Shown: one piece after another, positions 1 to 6,370 of the stretch
How the letters are laid out: the number at the start of each line of letters is the position of its first letter
How positions within the stretch are numbered: position 1 is the stretch's first letter
Source: JALYJZ01 sp964476895
GTDB taxonomy: Bacteria; Patescibacteriota; SICC01
NCBI GenBank assembly: GCA_964476895.1
Contig: CAYZCS010000009.1
Location: forward strand, 1 to 23,677
Length of the DNA: 23,677 nucleotides
Direction of reading: 5' to 3'
The notes under the pieces: generated by a model
Seen by the model: the letters and a program-made list of their open reading frames with translations, nothing else
Told to the model about the DNA's origin: nothing
Databases searched by the model: none
Made by a program: the position numbers and the translations under genes

Positions 1-306
1 GACATCATCGCGATCCTCGGCGTGGACGAGCTGTCCGAAGAGGACAAGCTGACGGTGGCTCGCGCCCGGAAGCTCCAGAAATTCCTCTCGCAGCCGTTCT
101 TCGTGGCAGAGGTGTTCACCGGTACGCCGGGCATCTATGTCTCGATGGAAGACACCGTCCGGAGCTTCGGCGAGATCATCGACGGCAAGCACGATCACCG
201 CAGCGAGGACGACTTCACGTACGTCGGCAGCATCGACGACGTGGTGAAGAAGTCGGGCGACAAGCCGGCCAAGCAGCAGCGCGGCCGGGACAAGACCAAG
301 GCGTAA
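1..306 (+). CDS. atpD: ATP synthase F1 subunit beta, C-terminal fragment
   Basis: The window opens inside this gene, so only the last 101 residues are visible; the reading frame is open from base 1 (D-I-I-A-I-L-G) and ends at TAA. The fragment holds the hallmark DELSEED segment (residues 9-15 of the visible part), the loop through which the catalytic beta subunit contacts the rotating gamma shaft, followed by the conserved RARK...FLSQPFFVAEVFTG stretch. The C-terminus is somewhat extended and very charged (ending near Lys-Pro-Ala-Lys, Gln-Gln-Arg, Lys-Thr-Lys-Ala), beyond the usual end of the family. The protein is the catalytic subunit of the membrane-bound F1Fo ATP synthase. atpC follows after 2 nt, the standard end of the atp operon. 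A GTG at 22 is an internal Val, not a start. Confidence 0.97.
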   Translation, partial: DIIAILGVDELSEEDKLTVARARKLQKFLSQPFFVAEVFTGTPGIYVSMEDTVRSFGEIIDGKHDHRSEDDFTYVGSIDDVVKKSGDKPAKQQRGRDKTKA

Positions 307-308
307 CC

Positions 309-746
309 ATGGCCAGAACGACCGAACTCAGCGTAGTCACGGCGACGGGGACGGTCGCGGAGGGCCCCGTACTGTCGGTGACCATCCCCACGACGGACGG
401 GGAGATCACGGTGCTGCCCGAACATGCCCCGATCGTATCGGTGATCCGACCGGGCGTGATCACGACCCGTACCGAGAAGGACGAGCAGCACCTGGCGGTG
501 TCCGGTGGATTCCTCCGGGTCTCCGGCGAATCGGTGACCATCCTGGCTGACACCGCGGAACGCGCTGACGACATCGACCGGCAACGGGCGGAACAGGCCC
601 GGAAACGCGCCGAGCAGGCGATGGCCGGGAAGCTCGAGCGCGAAGAAGTCGCTGAGACACAAGGGGAGCTCCAGAAGCACCTGGCCCGGCTCCGGGCCGT
701 GGAACTGGCCGGAGCCCGCCGGTCACGGACGAAGGACGCTCCATGA
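309..746 (+). CDS. atpC: ATP synthase F1 subunit epsilon
   Basis: 145-aa protein with the two-part architecture of the epsilon subunit: an N-terminal beta-sandwich (about residues 5-88, with the family-typical T-x-x-G-E-I-x-V-L-P-E-H-A-P and S-G-G-F-L-R segments) and a C-terminal alpha-helical hairpin rich in Ala, Glu and Arg (about 90-135). In the rotor stalk this subunit links gamma to the c-ring, and its helical arm can inhibit ATP hydrolysis. The C-terminal arm ends in a basic tail (RRSRTKD). The ATG lies 2 nt after the atpD stop, so translation is probably coupled. The gene ends by overlapping the murA start (ATGA), placing a cell-wall gene in the ATP synthase transcript, an arrangement also seen in Gram-positive-type bacteria. 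Confidence 0.95.
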   Translation: MARTTELSVVTATGTVAEGPVLSVTIPTTDGEITVLPEHAPIVSVIRPGVITTRTEKDEQHLAVSGGFLRVSGESVTILADTAERADDIDRQRAEQARKRAEQAMAGKLEREEVAETQGELQKHLARLRAVELAGARRSRTKDAP

Positions 747-2002
747 CCAAGTTCATCATCGATGGTCCGTGCAAGCTGCAAGGCACCACCAAAGTGGAAG
801 GCAGCAAGAACGCCGCCCTGAAAATCCTGGCGGGAACCTTGCTGGCACATGAGCCGGTCACTCTGACGAACGTCCCGAGAATACGTGACGTGTCCATCAT
901 GCTCGATATCCTCCGATGCTTCGGCATGAAGATCACGGGCGTGCCGCCGCGCCTGAAACTGGATCCCACGAAGCTTCGCCCGGCGTCGATCCCGGACCAT
1001 CTGTCACGGAGCCTGCGTGCCTCCATCGTGGTGCTCGGTCCGGCCTTGGCACGGTTCGGTCGCGTGCGGGTGGCACATCCCGGGGGAGACGTGATCGGTC
1101 GTCGCCCGCTGGACACCCATTTCCGGGCACTCAAGGCGCTCGGAGGAACGGTCGAGCGGACGAACTCCGACTATCGGGTCACCGCCAAGCGTTTACGGGG
1201 CAAGGAGATTTTCCTGGAGGAAGCCTCCGTCACCGCGACCGAGAACCTGATCATGGCCGCGGCTACGGCGAAGGGCACCACCCGTATCCACAATGCCGCC
1301 TCGGAGCTGCATACCGCGGACCTGGCGAAATTCCTCACCACCCTCGGGGCGGATATCGAAGGGGCCGGCACTAACCTCGTGACCGTCCGCGGTGTGGAGC
1401 GTCTCGGCGGGGGCGTCCATGAGGTGCGGCCGGACGAGATCGAGGCCGCTACCCTGATGATCGCCACGGCACTGACGGACGGCGACGTGACGCTGACCGG
1501 CGTGGATCCGGAACGTTTCGGCATGATCCTGATCAAGCTGCGGGAAGCGGGCATCCGTTTCACCACGCACGGCGACCGCATCAGGGTCCATGGCCGCCAG
1601 CGGATCCGGCCGACTAACGTCAAGACCAATATCTGGCCCGGATTCCCGACCGACTTGCAGCCGCCGTTCACCGTGCTGATGACCCAGGCCAAGGGGATGA
1701 GCGTGATCCACGACTGGATGTACGAAGGCCGGCTCTTCTATACGGACAAGCTGGTCTCGATGGGGGCGAATATCACCATGGCCGACCCGCACCGGATCAT
1801 CGTATTGGGACCGACGCCGCTCGCAGCCAAGGAACTCGAAAGCCCGGATATCCGGGCCGGTATCAGCTTGTTGGTGGCGGCGCTGATCGCGAACGGCAAG
1901 ACGACCATCGATCATGCGGAGTGGATCGAACGCGGGTACGAACGCATCCCGGAACGGCTACGGCGCCTCGGGGCGAAGATCAGGCGCGTTGCCGAGCAGT
2001 AG
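743..2002 (+). CDS. murA: UDP-N-acetylglucosamine 1-carboxyvinyltransferase (MurA), Asp variant
   Basis: 419 aa, full length for MurA, the first committed enzyme of peptidoglycan precursor synthesis: it transfers enolpyruvate from PEP to UDP-GlcNAc in the cytoplasm. Visible family marks are the substrate-binding S-K-N-A-A-L-K near the N-terminus (Lys22), the catalytic-Asp segment T-D-L-Q-P-P-F, and the C-terminal D-I-R-A-G and W-I-E-R-G-Y motifs. The mobile loop that normally reads P-G-G-C-x-I-G-x-R-P reads P-G-G-D-V-I-G-R-R-P here, so the fosfomycin-alkylated Cys is Asp116 (codon GAC at 1088-1090). Family knowledge: Cys-to-Asp enzymes (mycobacteria, chlamydiae) are active and intrinsically fosfomycin resistant. 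The ATG overlaps the atpC stop and has an AAGGA 6 nt upstream. MurZ-type paralogy cannot be excluded, but no second copy is visible. Confidence 0.96.
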   Translation: MTKFIIDGPCKLQGTTKVEGSKNAALKILAGTLLAHEPVTLTNVPRIRDVSIMLDILRCFGMKITGVPPRLKLDPTKLRPASIPDHLSRSLRASIVVLGPALARFGRVRVAHPGGDVIGRRPLDTHFRALKALGGTVERTNSDYRVTAKRLRGKEIFLEEASVTATENLIMAAATAKGTTRIHNAASELHTADLAKFLTTLGADIEGAGTNLVTVRGVERLGGGVHEVRPDEIEAATLMIATALTDGDVTLTGVDPERFGMILIKLREAGIRFTTHGDRIRVHGRQRIRPTNVKTNIWPGFPTDLQPPFTVLMTQAKGMSVIHDWMYEGRLFYTDKLVSMGANITMADPHRIIVLGPTPLAAKELESPDIRAGISLLVAALIANGKTTIDHAEWIERGYERIPERLRRLGAKIRRVAEQ

Positions 2003-2032
2003 GCCGCGTAGTAGGATGAGCGGTGCGCTCGG

Positions 2033-2044
2033 TTTTGCGCAAAA
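2033..2044. promoter_or_regulatory. Perfect 12-bp palindrome upstream of mreB
   Basis: TTTTGCGCAAAA is a perfect inverted repeat in the 66-nt gap between murA and mreB. It lies just before an AT-rich TTATAGG that could act as a -10 element (about 2045-2051). The spot suits an operator or an upstream element for a separate mreB transcript, but no good -35 hexamer is visible, so the role is inferred. Confidence 0.3.
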
Positions 2045-2068
2045 TTATAGGTTGAATGTACGAACACG

Positions 2069-3079
2069 TTGTTCAGTAAACGGATCGGTATTGATTTAGG
2101 CACTTCGAACGTCCTCGTCTACGTCGAGGATAAAGGCGTGGTTATCAACGAACCGTCGGTCGTGGCGGTCTCGACGGAGGACAACCGGGTGATGGCGGTC
2201 GGCCAGGAGGCTAAGGAAATGGTCGGCCGGACTCCTGAACAAATCGTCGCACATCGTCCGCTGGCGGACGGTGTGATTGCCGATTACCGCGTGACCGAAG
2301 CGATGCTCCGGTACTTCATCAACAAGGCGGTAGGAAGCGTCCGCTTCTTCCGCCCCGACGTAATGGTCTGCGTGCCGGCCGGCGTGACCTCGACCGAACG
2401 GCGCGCCGTGATCGACGCGACCACGGCGGCAGGCGCGAAGAACGCCTATATCATCCGGGAGCCGCTGGCGGCGGCGATCGGCGCGGATATCCCGATCGGT
2501 TCCGCCTCCGGTAACATGGTGATCGACGTCGGCGGCGGAACGTCAGAAGTCGCGGTGATCTCGCTCGGCGGCATCGTGGCGGTGGAATCCGCCCGGGTCG
2601 GCGGTGACAAGCTCGACCGGTCGATCGCGGCGTACGTACGCCGGCGGCACAACCTGGCGATCGGCGACGTCACGGCCGAGCAGATCAAGATTCAGATCGG
2701 TTCGGCCATGGCGCTGCCGGAAGGCGAGGAAATGAGCATGGAAGTGCGTGGTCGGGATATGGTCGCCGAGATGCCGAAGACGATCACCCTCAAGACGAAC
2801 GAGGTCGTGCACGCGATCCAAAGCCAGCTCGCGGAGGTGATCCAGGCGGTGAAGGGCGTACTCCAGCAGACGCCGCCGGAACTCTCCGCGGACGTGATAG
2901 ACCGGGGGATGGTGATGGCGGGCGGTGGCTCGCTCCTCAGGAACATCGACCGAGTGATCACCCAGGCGACGAGCGTGCCGTGCCACGTGGCGGAGGACCC
3001 GCTGTTCTGCGTGGTGCGGGGAACCGGCGTGGCCGTCGAGAACCTCGATTCGTACAAGCGGGCCGTCGCGGTACGGTGA
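2069..3079 (+). CDS. mreB: Rod shape-determining protein MreB (actin-like)
   Basis: 336 aa, normal for MreB, the actin-like ATPase that forms short filaments under the membrane and positions elongation-phase peptidoglycan synthesis. The actin-fold signatures are intact: phosphate-1 loop I-D-L-G-T-S-N (8-14), phosphate-2 loop V-I-D-V-G-G-G-T-S-E and the adenosine motif V-M-A-G-G-G-S-L-L. I chose the TTG at 2069 because it yields the classic M-F-S-K-x-I-G-I-D-L-G-T beginning. An in-frame stop at 2048-2050 rules out an upstream start, and the nearby ATG at 2056 is out of frame. No mreC or mreD follows; a Nudix gene does, 1 nt after the stop. Order murA-mreB recalls the murAA...mbl neighbourhood of Bacillus, so an Mbl-type paralogue is possible. 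Confidence 0.95.
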   Translation: MFSKRIGIDLGTSNVLVYVEDKGVVINEPSVVAVSTEDNRVMAVGQEAKEMVGRTPEQIVAHRPLADGVIADYRVTEAMLRYFINKAVGSVRFFRPDVMVCVPAGVTSTERRAVIDATTAAGAKNAYIIREPLAAAIGADIPIGSASGNMVIDVGGGTSEVAVISLGGIVAVESARVGGDKLDRSIAAYVRRRHNLAIGDVTAEQIKIQIGSAMALPEGEEMSMEVRGRDMVAEMPKTITLKTNEVVHAIQSQLAEVIQAVKGVLQQTPPELSADVIDRGMVMAGGGSLLRNIDRVITQATSVPCHVAEDPLFCVVRGTGVAVENLDSYKRAVAVR

Positions 3080-3080
3080 C

Positions 3081-3509
3081 ATGACCGAGATGCCGGAACA
3101 CCGCTCCGAACAGCGACCCGGGGTGGGCGTGGGCGTATTCGTCATTCGCGACGGGAAAGTGCTGTTCGGTAAACGAAAGTCCGCGCATGGCGAGGGCATG
3201 TGGGCGCCGCCGGGCGGCAAGTTGGACATAGGTGAGACCGTCGTTGATTGTGCCGCCCGAGAACTGAAGGAGGAGACCGGACTGACCGTTGTCCGAGCGG
3301 AAAAACTGCCGGTCTATACGGAAGACTTCTTCGAAGAACTGCATTTCATCACAACGTACGTGCTGGCGGAAACCTCCGGCGAACCGCGCGCCATGGAGCC
3401 GGAGAAGTGCGAAGCATGGGAATGGTTCGACTGGGACCAAAAGCCTGAACCTTTGTTTCTCACTATCCGGAATCTCGACAAGCAGGATTATCGTCCGCCG
3501 GGTGCGTAG
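3081..3509 (+). CDS. Nudix hydrolase, NUDT15/MTH-like nucleotide pyrophosphatase
   Basis: 142-aa single-domain Nudix protein. The complete Nudix box G-x5-E-x7-R-E-U-x-E-E-x-G-U spans residues 46-68 (G46, E52, R60-E61, E64-E65, G67), so the metal-binding glutamates are present. The beginning (G-V-G-V-G-V-F-V-I-R-D-G-K-V-L-F-G-K-R) and the late E-P-E-K-C-E-A-W-E-W segment resemble the NUDT15/plant NUDT1 group, which hydrolyses (d)NTPs including oxidised ones to the monophosphate. A pool-cleansing role is inferred; substrate cannot be read from sequence. ATG is 1 nt past the mreB stop, so it is probably translated from the mreB transcript. No membrane or export signal is visible, so it should be cytoplasmic. 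Confidence 0.88.
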   Translation: MTEMPEHRSEQRPGVGVGVFVIRDGKVLFGKRKSAHGEGMWAPPGGKLDIGETVVDCAARELKEETGLTVVRAEKLPVYTEDFFEELHFITTYVLAETSGEPRAMEPEKCEAWEWFDWDQKPEPLFLTIRNLDKQDYRPPGA

Positions 3510-3532
3510 TCGCGGACCGGGCGGCTGGCCGG

Positions 3533-3538
3533 TAAGCT
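3533..3538 (+). promoter_or_regulatory. -10 element for a leaderless glycosyltransferase mRNA
   Basis: TAAGCT fits the TANNNT form of a -10 box and ends exactly 6 nt before the ATG at 3545, so transcription would begin at or next to the start codon. No clear -35 and no Shine-Dalgarno are seen. The same layout recurs before gltX, dprA, mtlD and the 135-aa gene. Confidence 0.5.
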
Positions 3539-3544
3539 GAAGCC

Positions 3545-4645
3545 ATGCTGATCGGCATCGATGCATCGCGCGCCAATATCCCGGAGCGTACCGGGGTGGA
3601 GTGGTACGGCTACCACCTGATCAAGGCGTTCGCCAAGCTCGACCGGAAGAACGAATACCGGCTCTACGTCCGCGAGCCGTTCAGGAAAGACCTGCGGGAT
3701 CTCCCGGATAACTTCACGCCGGTCGTCGTGCCGGGGCAGCGCCTGTGGACTTACTGGGCGCTGAGCCGCGAGCTACGCCGGAACCCCGTCGATGCATTGT
3801 TCGTACCGTCGCACACCGTGCCGCTGGTCCATCCGCCCCGGACGGTCGTCACCGTCCACGACGTCGGTTTCCGGAAGTTCAAGCGGAACTACCGGCGCAC
3901 GCACTACCTGAGCCTGGCGCTCGGCACCAAGTGGTCCGTACGGCGGGCAAGCACCGTGGTGGTGCCGAGCCGTACGGTGGCGCGGGAACTCGGCACGGCC
4001 TACGACCTTCCCGCCTCGAAAGTGGCCGTGGTCCCGAACGGCTTCGACCCGGACGCGTTCTCGGGAATCACCGCTTCGCGGGTCGCGGAGGTGATGAAGC
4101 ATCATCGCATCAAGGACCCGTACCTGCTCTTCACCGGCCGGCTCGAGCTCCGGAAGAACGTATCGCGGATCATCGAGGCGTTCTATCGGCTGCGCGATTC
4201 GGGTCTCTTCGGCGGGCAGCTGGTCCTGGTAGGCAACCCCGGACTGGGATATGAAGAAATCCGCCGTCTGATCATCAAGCGGCCGGTACCGGAGTACGTG
4301 GTGCACACCGGCTACCTTCCCGATGACGAACGGGCGGCGTTGCTGAAGGGTGCCCGGGGTCTCGTGTTCCCCTCGTTGCACGAGGGGTTCGGCATCCCGA
4401 TCCTCGAGGCGTTCGCCGCCGGCACGCCCGTGATTACCGCCGACCGCGGCGCGACCAAGGAAGTGGCCGGTACCGCCGCGCTGCTGGTCGACCCGGAGAG
4501 TGTGGAATCGATCCACCATGGCATGGAGCAAATCCTGGCCGATACCGGTCCGGCGGCGCGGCTGGTCGCGGCCGGTACGCAGCGGGCCCGGCAGTTCGGT
4601 TGGGACAAGACGGCCCGGCAGATCCTGGAGATCCTGACGAAATGA
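3545..4645 (+). CDS. GT4-family glycosyltransferase (GT-B fold)
   Basis: 366 aa with the two-Rossmann-domain layout of retaining GT4 enzymes. The N-terminal half starts M-L-I-G-I-D-A-S-R and has the T-V-H-D-V-G-F motif. The C-terminal half has L-F-T-G-R-L-E-L-R-K-N, V-H-T-G-Y-L-P-D-D-E and the donor-binding E-x7-E motif (E280-G-F-G-I-P-I-L-E288). These enzymes transfer a sugar from a nucleotide- or lipid-linked donor to a lipid-linked or polysaccharide acceptor at the cytoplasmic face of the membrane; donor and acceptor cannot be told here. The stop overlaps the start of a WecG/TagA-type transferase (ATGA), so the two probably act successively on the same surface glycan. It appears to head a new transcription unit with a leaderless start. 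Confidence 0.9.
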   Translation: MLIGIDASRANIPERTGVEWYGYHLIKAFAKLDRKNEYRLYVREPFRKDLRDLPDNFTPVVVPGQRLWTYWALSRELRRNPVDALFVPSHTVPLVHPPRTVVTVHDVGFRKFKRNYRRTHYLSLALGTKWSVRRASTVVVPSRTVARELGTAYDLPASKVAVVPNGFDPDAFSGITASRVAEVMKHHRIKDPYLLFTGRLELRKNVSRIIEAFYRLRDSGLFGGQLVLVGNPGLGYEEIRRLIIKRPVPEYVVHTGYLPDDERAALLKGARGLVFPSLHEGFGIPILEAFAAGTPVITADRGATKEVAGTAALLVDPESVESIHHGMEQILADTGPAARLVAAGTQRARQFGWDKTARQILEILTK

Positions 4646-5514
4646 ATTCCGAAGCACGACAGTCCGTGGAGATCCTCGGCGTCCGGGTGGATGCGCTGAC
4701 CGCGCCGGAGGCGGTGGCGCGGATCCGGCGCGGTATTCAGGATGGGAAACGGCTGCACGTCGTGACGGTGAATCCGGAGATGATCATGCGGGCGCGTCAT
4801 GACTCCGCCTACCGGAAGATCCTGAACGGCGCGGACCTCTGCCTGGCCGACGGCATGGGAACGATCTGGGCGGCGCACTACCTGAGCCGTCCGCATCGCC
4901 GCGGGCCGCTGCCGGCGCTGCGGGCGTACGGATTCGCGCTGTGGTGGCTCCTGATGCTGGCGATCTGGCCGGCACGCCTAATGCGCCGGTTGCCCGGGAC
5001 CGTGCCGGGATCCGACCTGGTGCGCGACCTCACGGGCATGTGCGAAGAGTTCGAGTATCGGCCGTTCCTGCTGGGGGCGGCTCCCGGCGTAGCGGTCGCG
5101 GCGGCCGAGGAACTGCAGGAGGAATTTCCCGAAGTACGGATCGCGGGGGCGACGGCCGGCTCGCCCCGGGCAGCCGATGATGCGTCCGTGCGCAGGGAGG
5201 TCGCGGCCGCGGAGGCGGAAGTACTCTTCGTCGCTTATGGCGTGCCGAAGCAGGAACAGTGGATTTCCCGGAACCTTCCGAAGCTTCCGCGGCCGATCGT
5301 CGCGGTCGGGGTCGGCGGCAGCTTCGATTACCTGGCGAGGGCGGCGTCCCTGGAAGGTGGATCCGCGGCCAAGCCGCCGCCGGGTATCGTCCGCCGCCGC
5401 GGTTTCGAGTGGCTCTGGCGGCTGATCACCCAGCCGTCACGTCGGCGCCGGGTACTGACCGCATTCCCGCTCTTCGTGCGTGCCGTCGTCCGTGACGCCC
5501 GCCTTGACAAATAG
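4642..5514 (+). CDS. WecG/TagA/CpsF-family glycosyltransferase
   Basis: 290 aa; the ATG at 4642 overlaps the upstream glycosyltransferase stop and is preferred to a GTG at 4600. Family marks in order: V-V-T-V-N-P-E (Thr42 matches the conserved Thr), G-A-D-L-C-L-A-D-G-M-G (Asp70 matches the catalytic Asp of TarA/TagA), V-P-G-S-D-L, F-L-L-G-A-A-P-G, V-A-Y-G-V-P-K-Q-E-Q-W and V-G-V-G-G-S-F-D, then a basic C-terminal tail G-F-E-W-L-W-R-L. Members add N-acetylmannosamine(uronic acid) to undecaprenyl-linked GlcNAc in teichoic acid, enterobacterial common antigen or capsule synthesis, on the inner membrane face. Odd: about 30 residues (84-117) are inserted before V-P-G-S-D-L, including a hydrophobic Trp-rich run (98-112) that may aid membrane attachment. 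Specific substrate unknown. Confidence 0.9.
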   Translation: MNSEARQSVEILGVRVDALTAPEAVARIRRGIQDGKRLHVVTVNPEMIMRARHDSAYRKILNGADLCLADGMGTIWAAHYLSRPHRRGPLPALRAYGFALWWLLMLAIWPARLMRRLPGTVPGSDLVRDLTGMCEEFEYRPFLLGAAPGVAVAAAEELQEEFPEVRIAGATAGSPRAADDASVRREVAAAEAEVLFVAYGVPKQEQWISRNLPKLPRPIVAVGVGGSFDYLARAASLEGGSAAKPPPGIVRRRGFEWLWRLITQPSRRRRVLTAFPLFVRAVVRDARLDK

Positions 5515-5532
5515 CTTGGTTAAGGCTATATT
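5504..5532 (+). promoter_or_regulatory. Strong sigma-70-type promoter of the GGDEF gene
   Basis: TTGACA at 5504-5509, a 17-bp spacer and TATATT at 5527-5532 give a near-consensus housekeeping promoter. It overlaps the last codons and stop of the preceding glycosyltransferase. Transcription should start near 5539, leaving a leader of about 15 nt that includes a GGAG ribosome binding site. Confidence 0.85.
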
Positions 5533-5553
5533 TGGACATTCTACGGAGTGCCT

Positions 5554-6345
5554 ATGAGTGAACGAGAATCGGACCAGCGTCCCGAAGCGGCTGAGTTCAG
5601 GGTGGAATCCGAACTGGATCCATGGCGGATCGAGGAGATGGTCGATACGTTCCTCGAAGATTCCGATGCGCTGAACGAAGCATGGGAAAGACTGACGCAG
5701 GATGCCGAACACGGCCGGCTGGACCCCGTTGAGCGGGCGCACGTCTCCGCGGCCACCAGGGCCATCGCCGAGATGGCGAAGGAATCGGAACGTGACCACC
5801 TGACCGGCCTGCGGAACCGCCGGGCATTGGAAGGTATCGGCGGCACCAGAGGGGATTTCGAGAAGGAGATCGCCACCGCGAAACGCGAAGGATACCCCCT
5901 TTCGTTCGTCGTCCTGGACCTCAAGGGATTCGGGGAGATCAACGAGGAAAAGGACCATGCCATCGGCGACCAGACGCTCAGGGAGGTCGGAGATGCCATG
6001 AAGGCCATCGGCTACTTGGTGCGCAGTCGCTTGCGGTCCGGTGACATCGGCTACCGCTTCGGCGGGGACGAGTTCGGCATCATGCTCCCCCGGGTCGGCT
6101 CGAAGGAGCAGGCCGAGACTGTCGTCAGGCGCTTGAGCAGACATTTCCCGACCAACCCGGTCACCGGCAGGCGGGTGGAGATGAACGAGCCGTTGTCGGT
6201 CGTGACCTACCAGCCGACCGATCGGGAAGGCGACGATGCCGATGTGGCGAAGTCGCTTCTCGACGAAGTTTGGCAAAGCCTCCACAAGGATAAGGCTTCC
6301 GGCGACTCGGATCCGGCAGAAGCCGGCGGGACGGCCGGGCAATGA
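5554..6345 (+). CDS. GGDEF-domain protein, predicted diguanylate cyclase
   Basis: 263-aa soluble protein. I take the ATG at 5554, which has a GGAG 5 nt upstream, over an in-frame GTG at 5548. Residues 1-80 are acidic and helical with no recognisable sensor domain or membrane span. The GGDEF domain follows: D-H-L-T-G-L-R-N-R-R, then V-L-D-L-K-G-F-G-E-I-N (metal and base contacts), and an intact G-G-D-E-F at 170-174. An R-S-G-D at 161-164 lies exactly five residues before it, matching the inhibitory I-site RxxD. The D-H-A-I-G-D replaces the common G-H-x-x-G-D. Family role: condensation of two GTP to cyclic-di-GMP. Activity is inferred, since degenerate relatives can serve as receptors. It is a one-gene unit; no EAL or PilZ gene lies nearby. 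Confidence 0.85.
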   Translation: MSERESDQRPEAAEFRVESELDPWRIEEMVDTFLEDSDALNEAWERLTQDAEHGRLDPVERAHVSAATRAIAEMAKESERDHLTGLRNRRALEGIGGTRGDFEKEIATAKREGYPLSFVVLDLKGFGEINEEKDHAIGDQTLREVGDAMKAIGYLVRSRLRSGDIGYRFGGDEFGIMLPRVGSKEQAETVVRRLSRHFPTNPVTGRRVEMNEPLSVVTYQPTDREGDDADVAKSLLDEVWQSLHKDKASGDSDPAEAGGTAGQ

Positions 6346-6358
6346 CGCTCTCCTGAGC

Positions 6359-6364
6359 TACACT
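6359..6364 (+). promoter_or_regulatory. -10 element for leaderless gltX mRNA
   Basis: TACACT ends 6 nt before the gltX ATG at 6371, the same spacing as before the GT4 gene and dprA. The intervening GGAG is too close (2 nt) to act as a normal ribosome binding site. No convincing -35 is seen. Confidence 0.5.
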
Positions 6365-6370
6365 GGAGCC

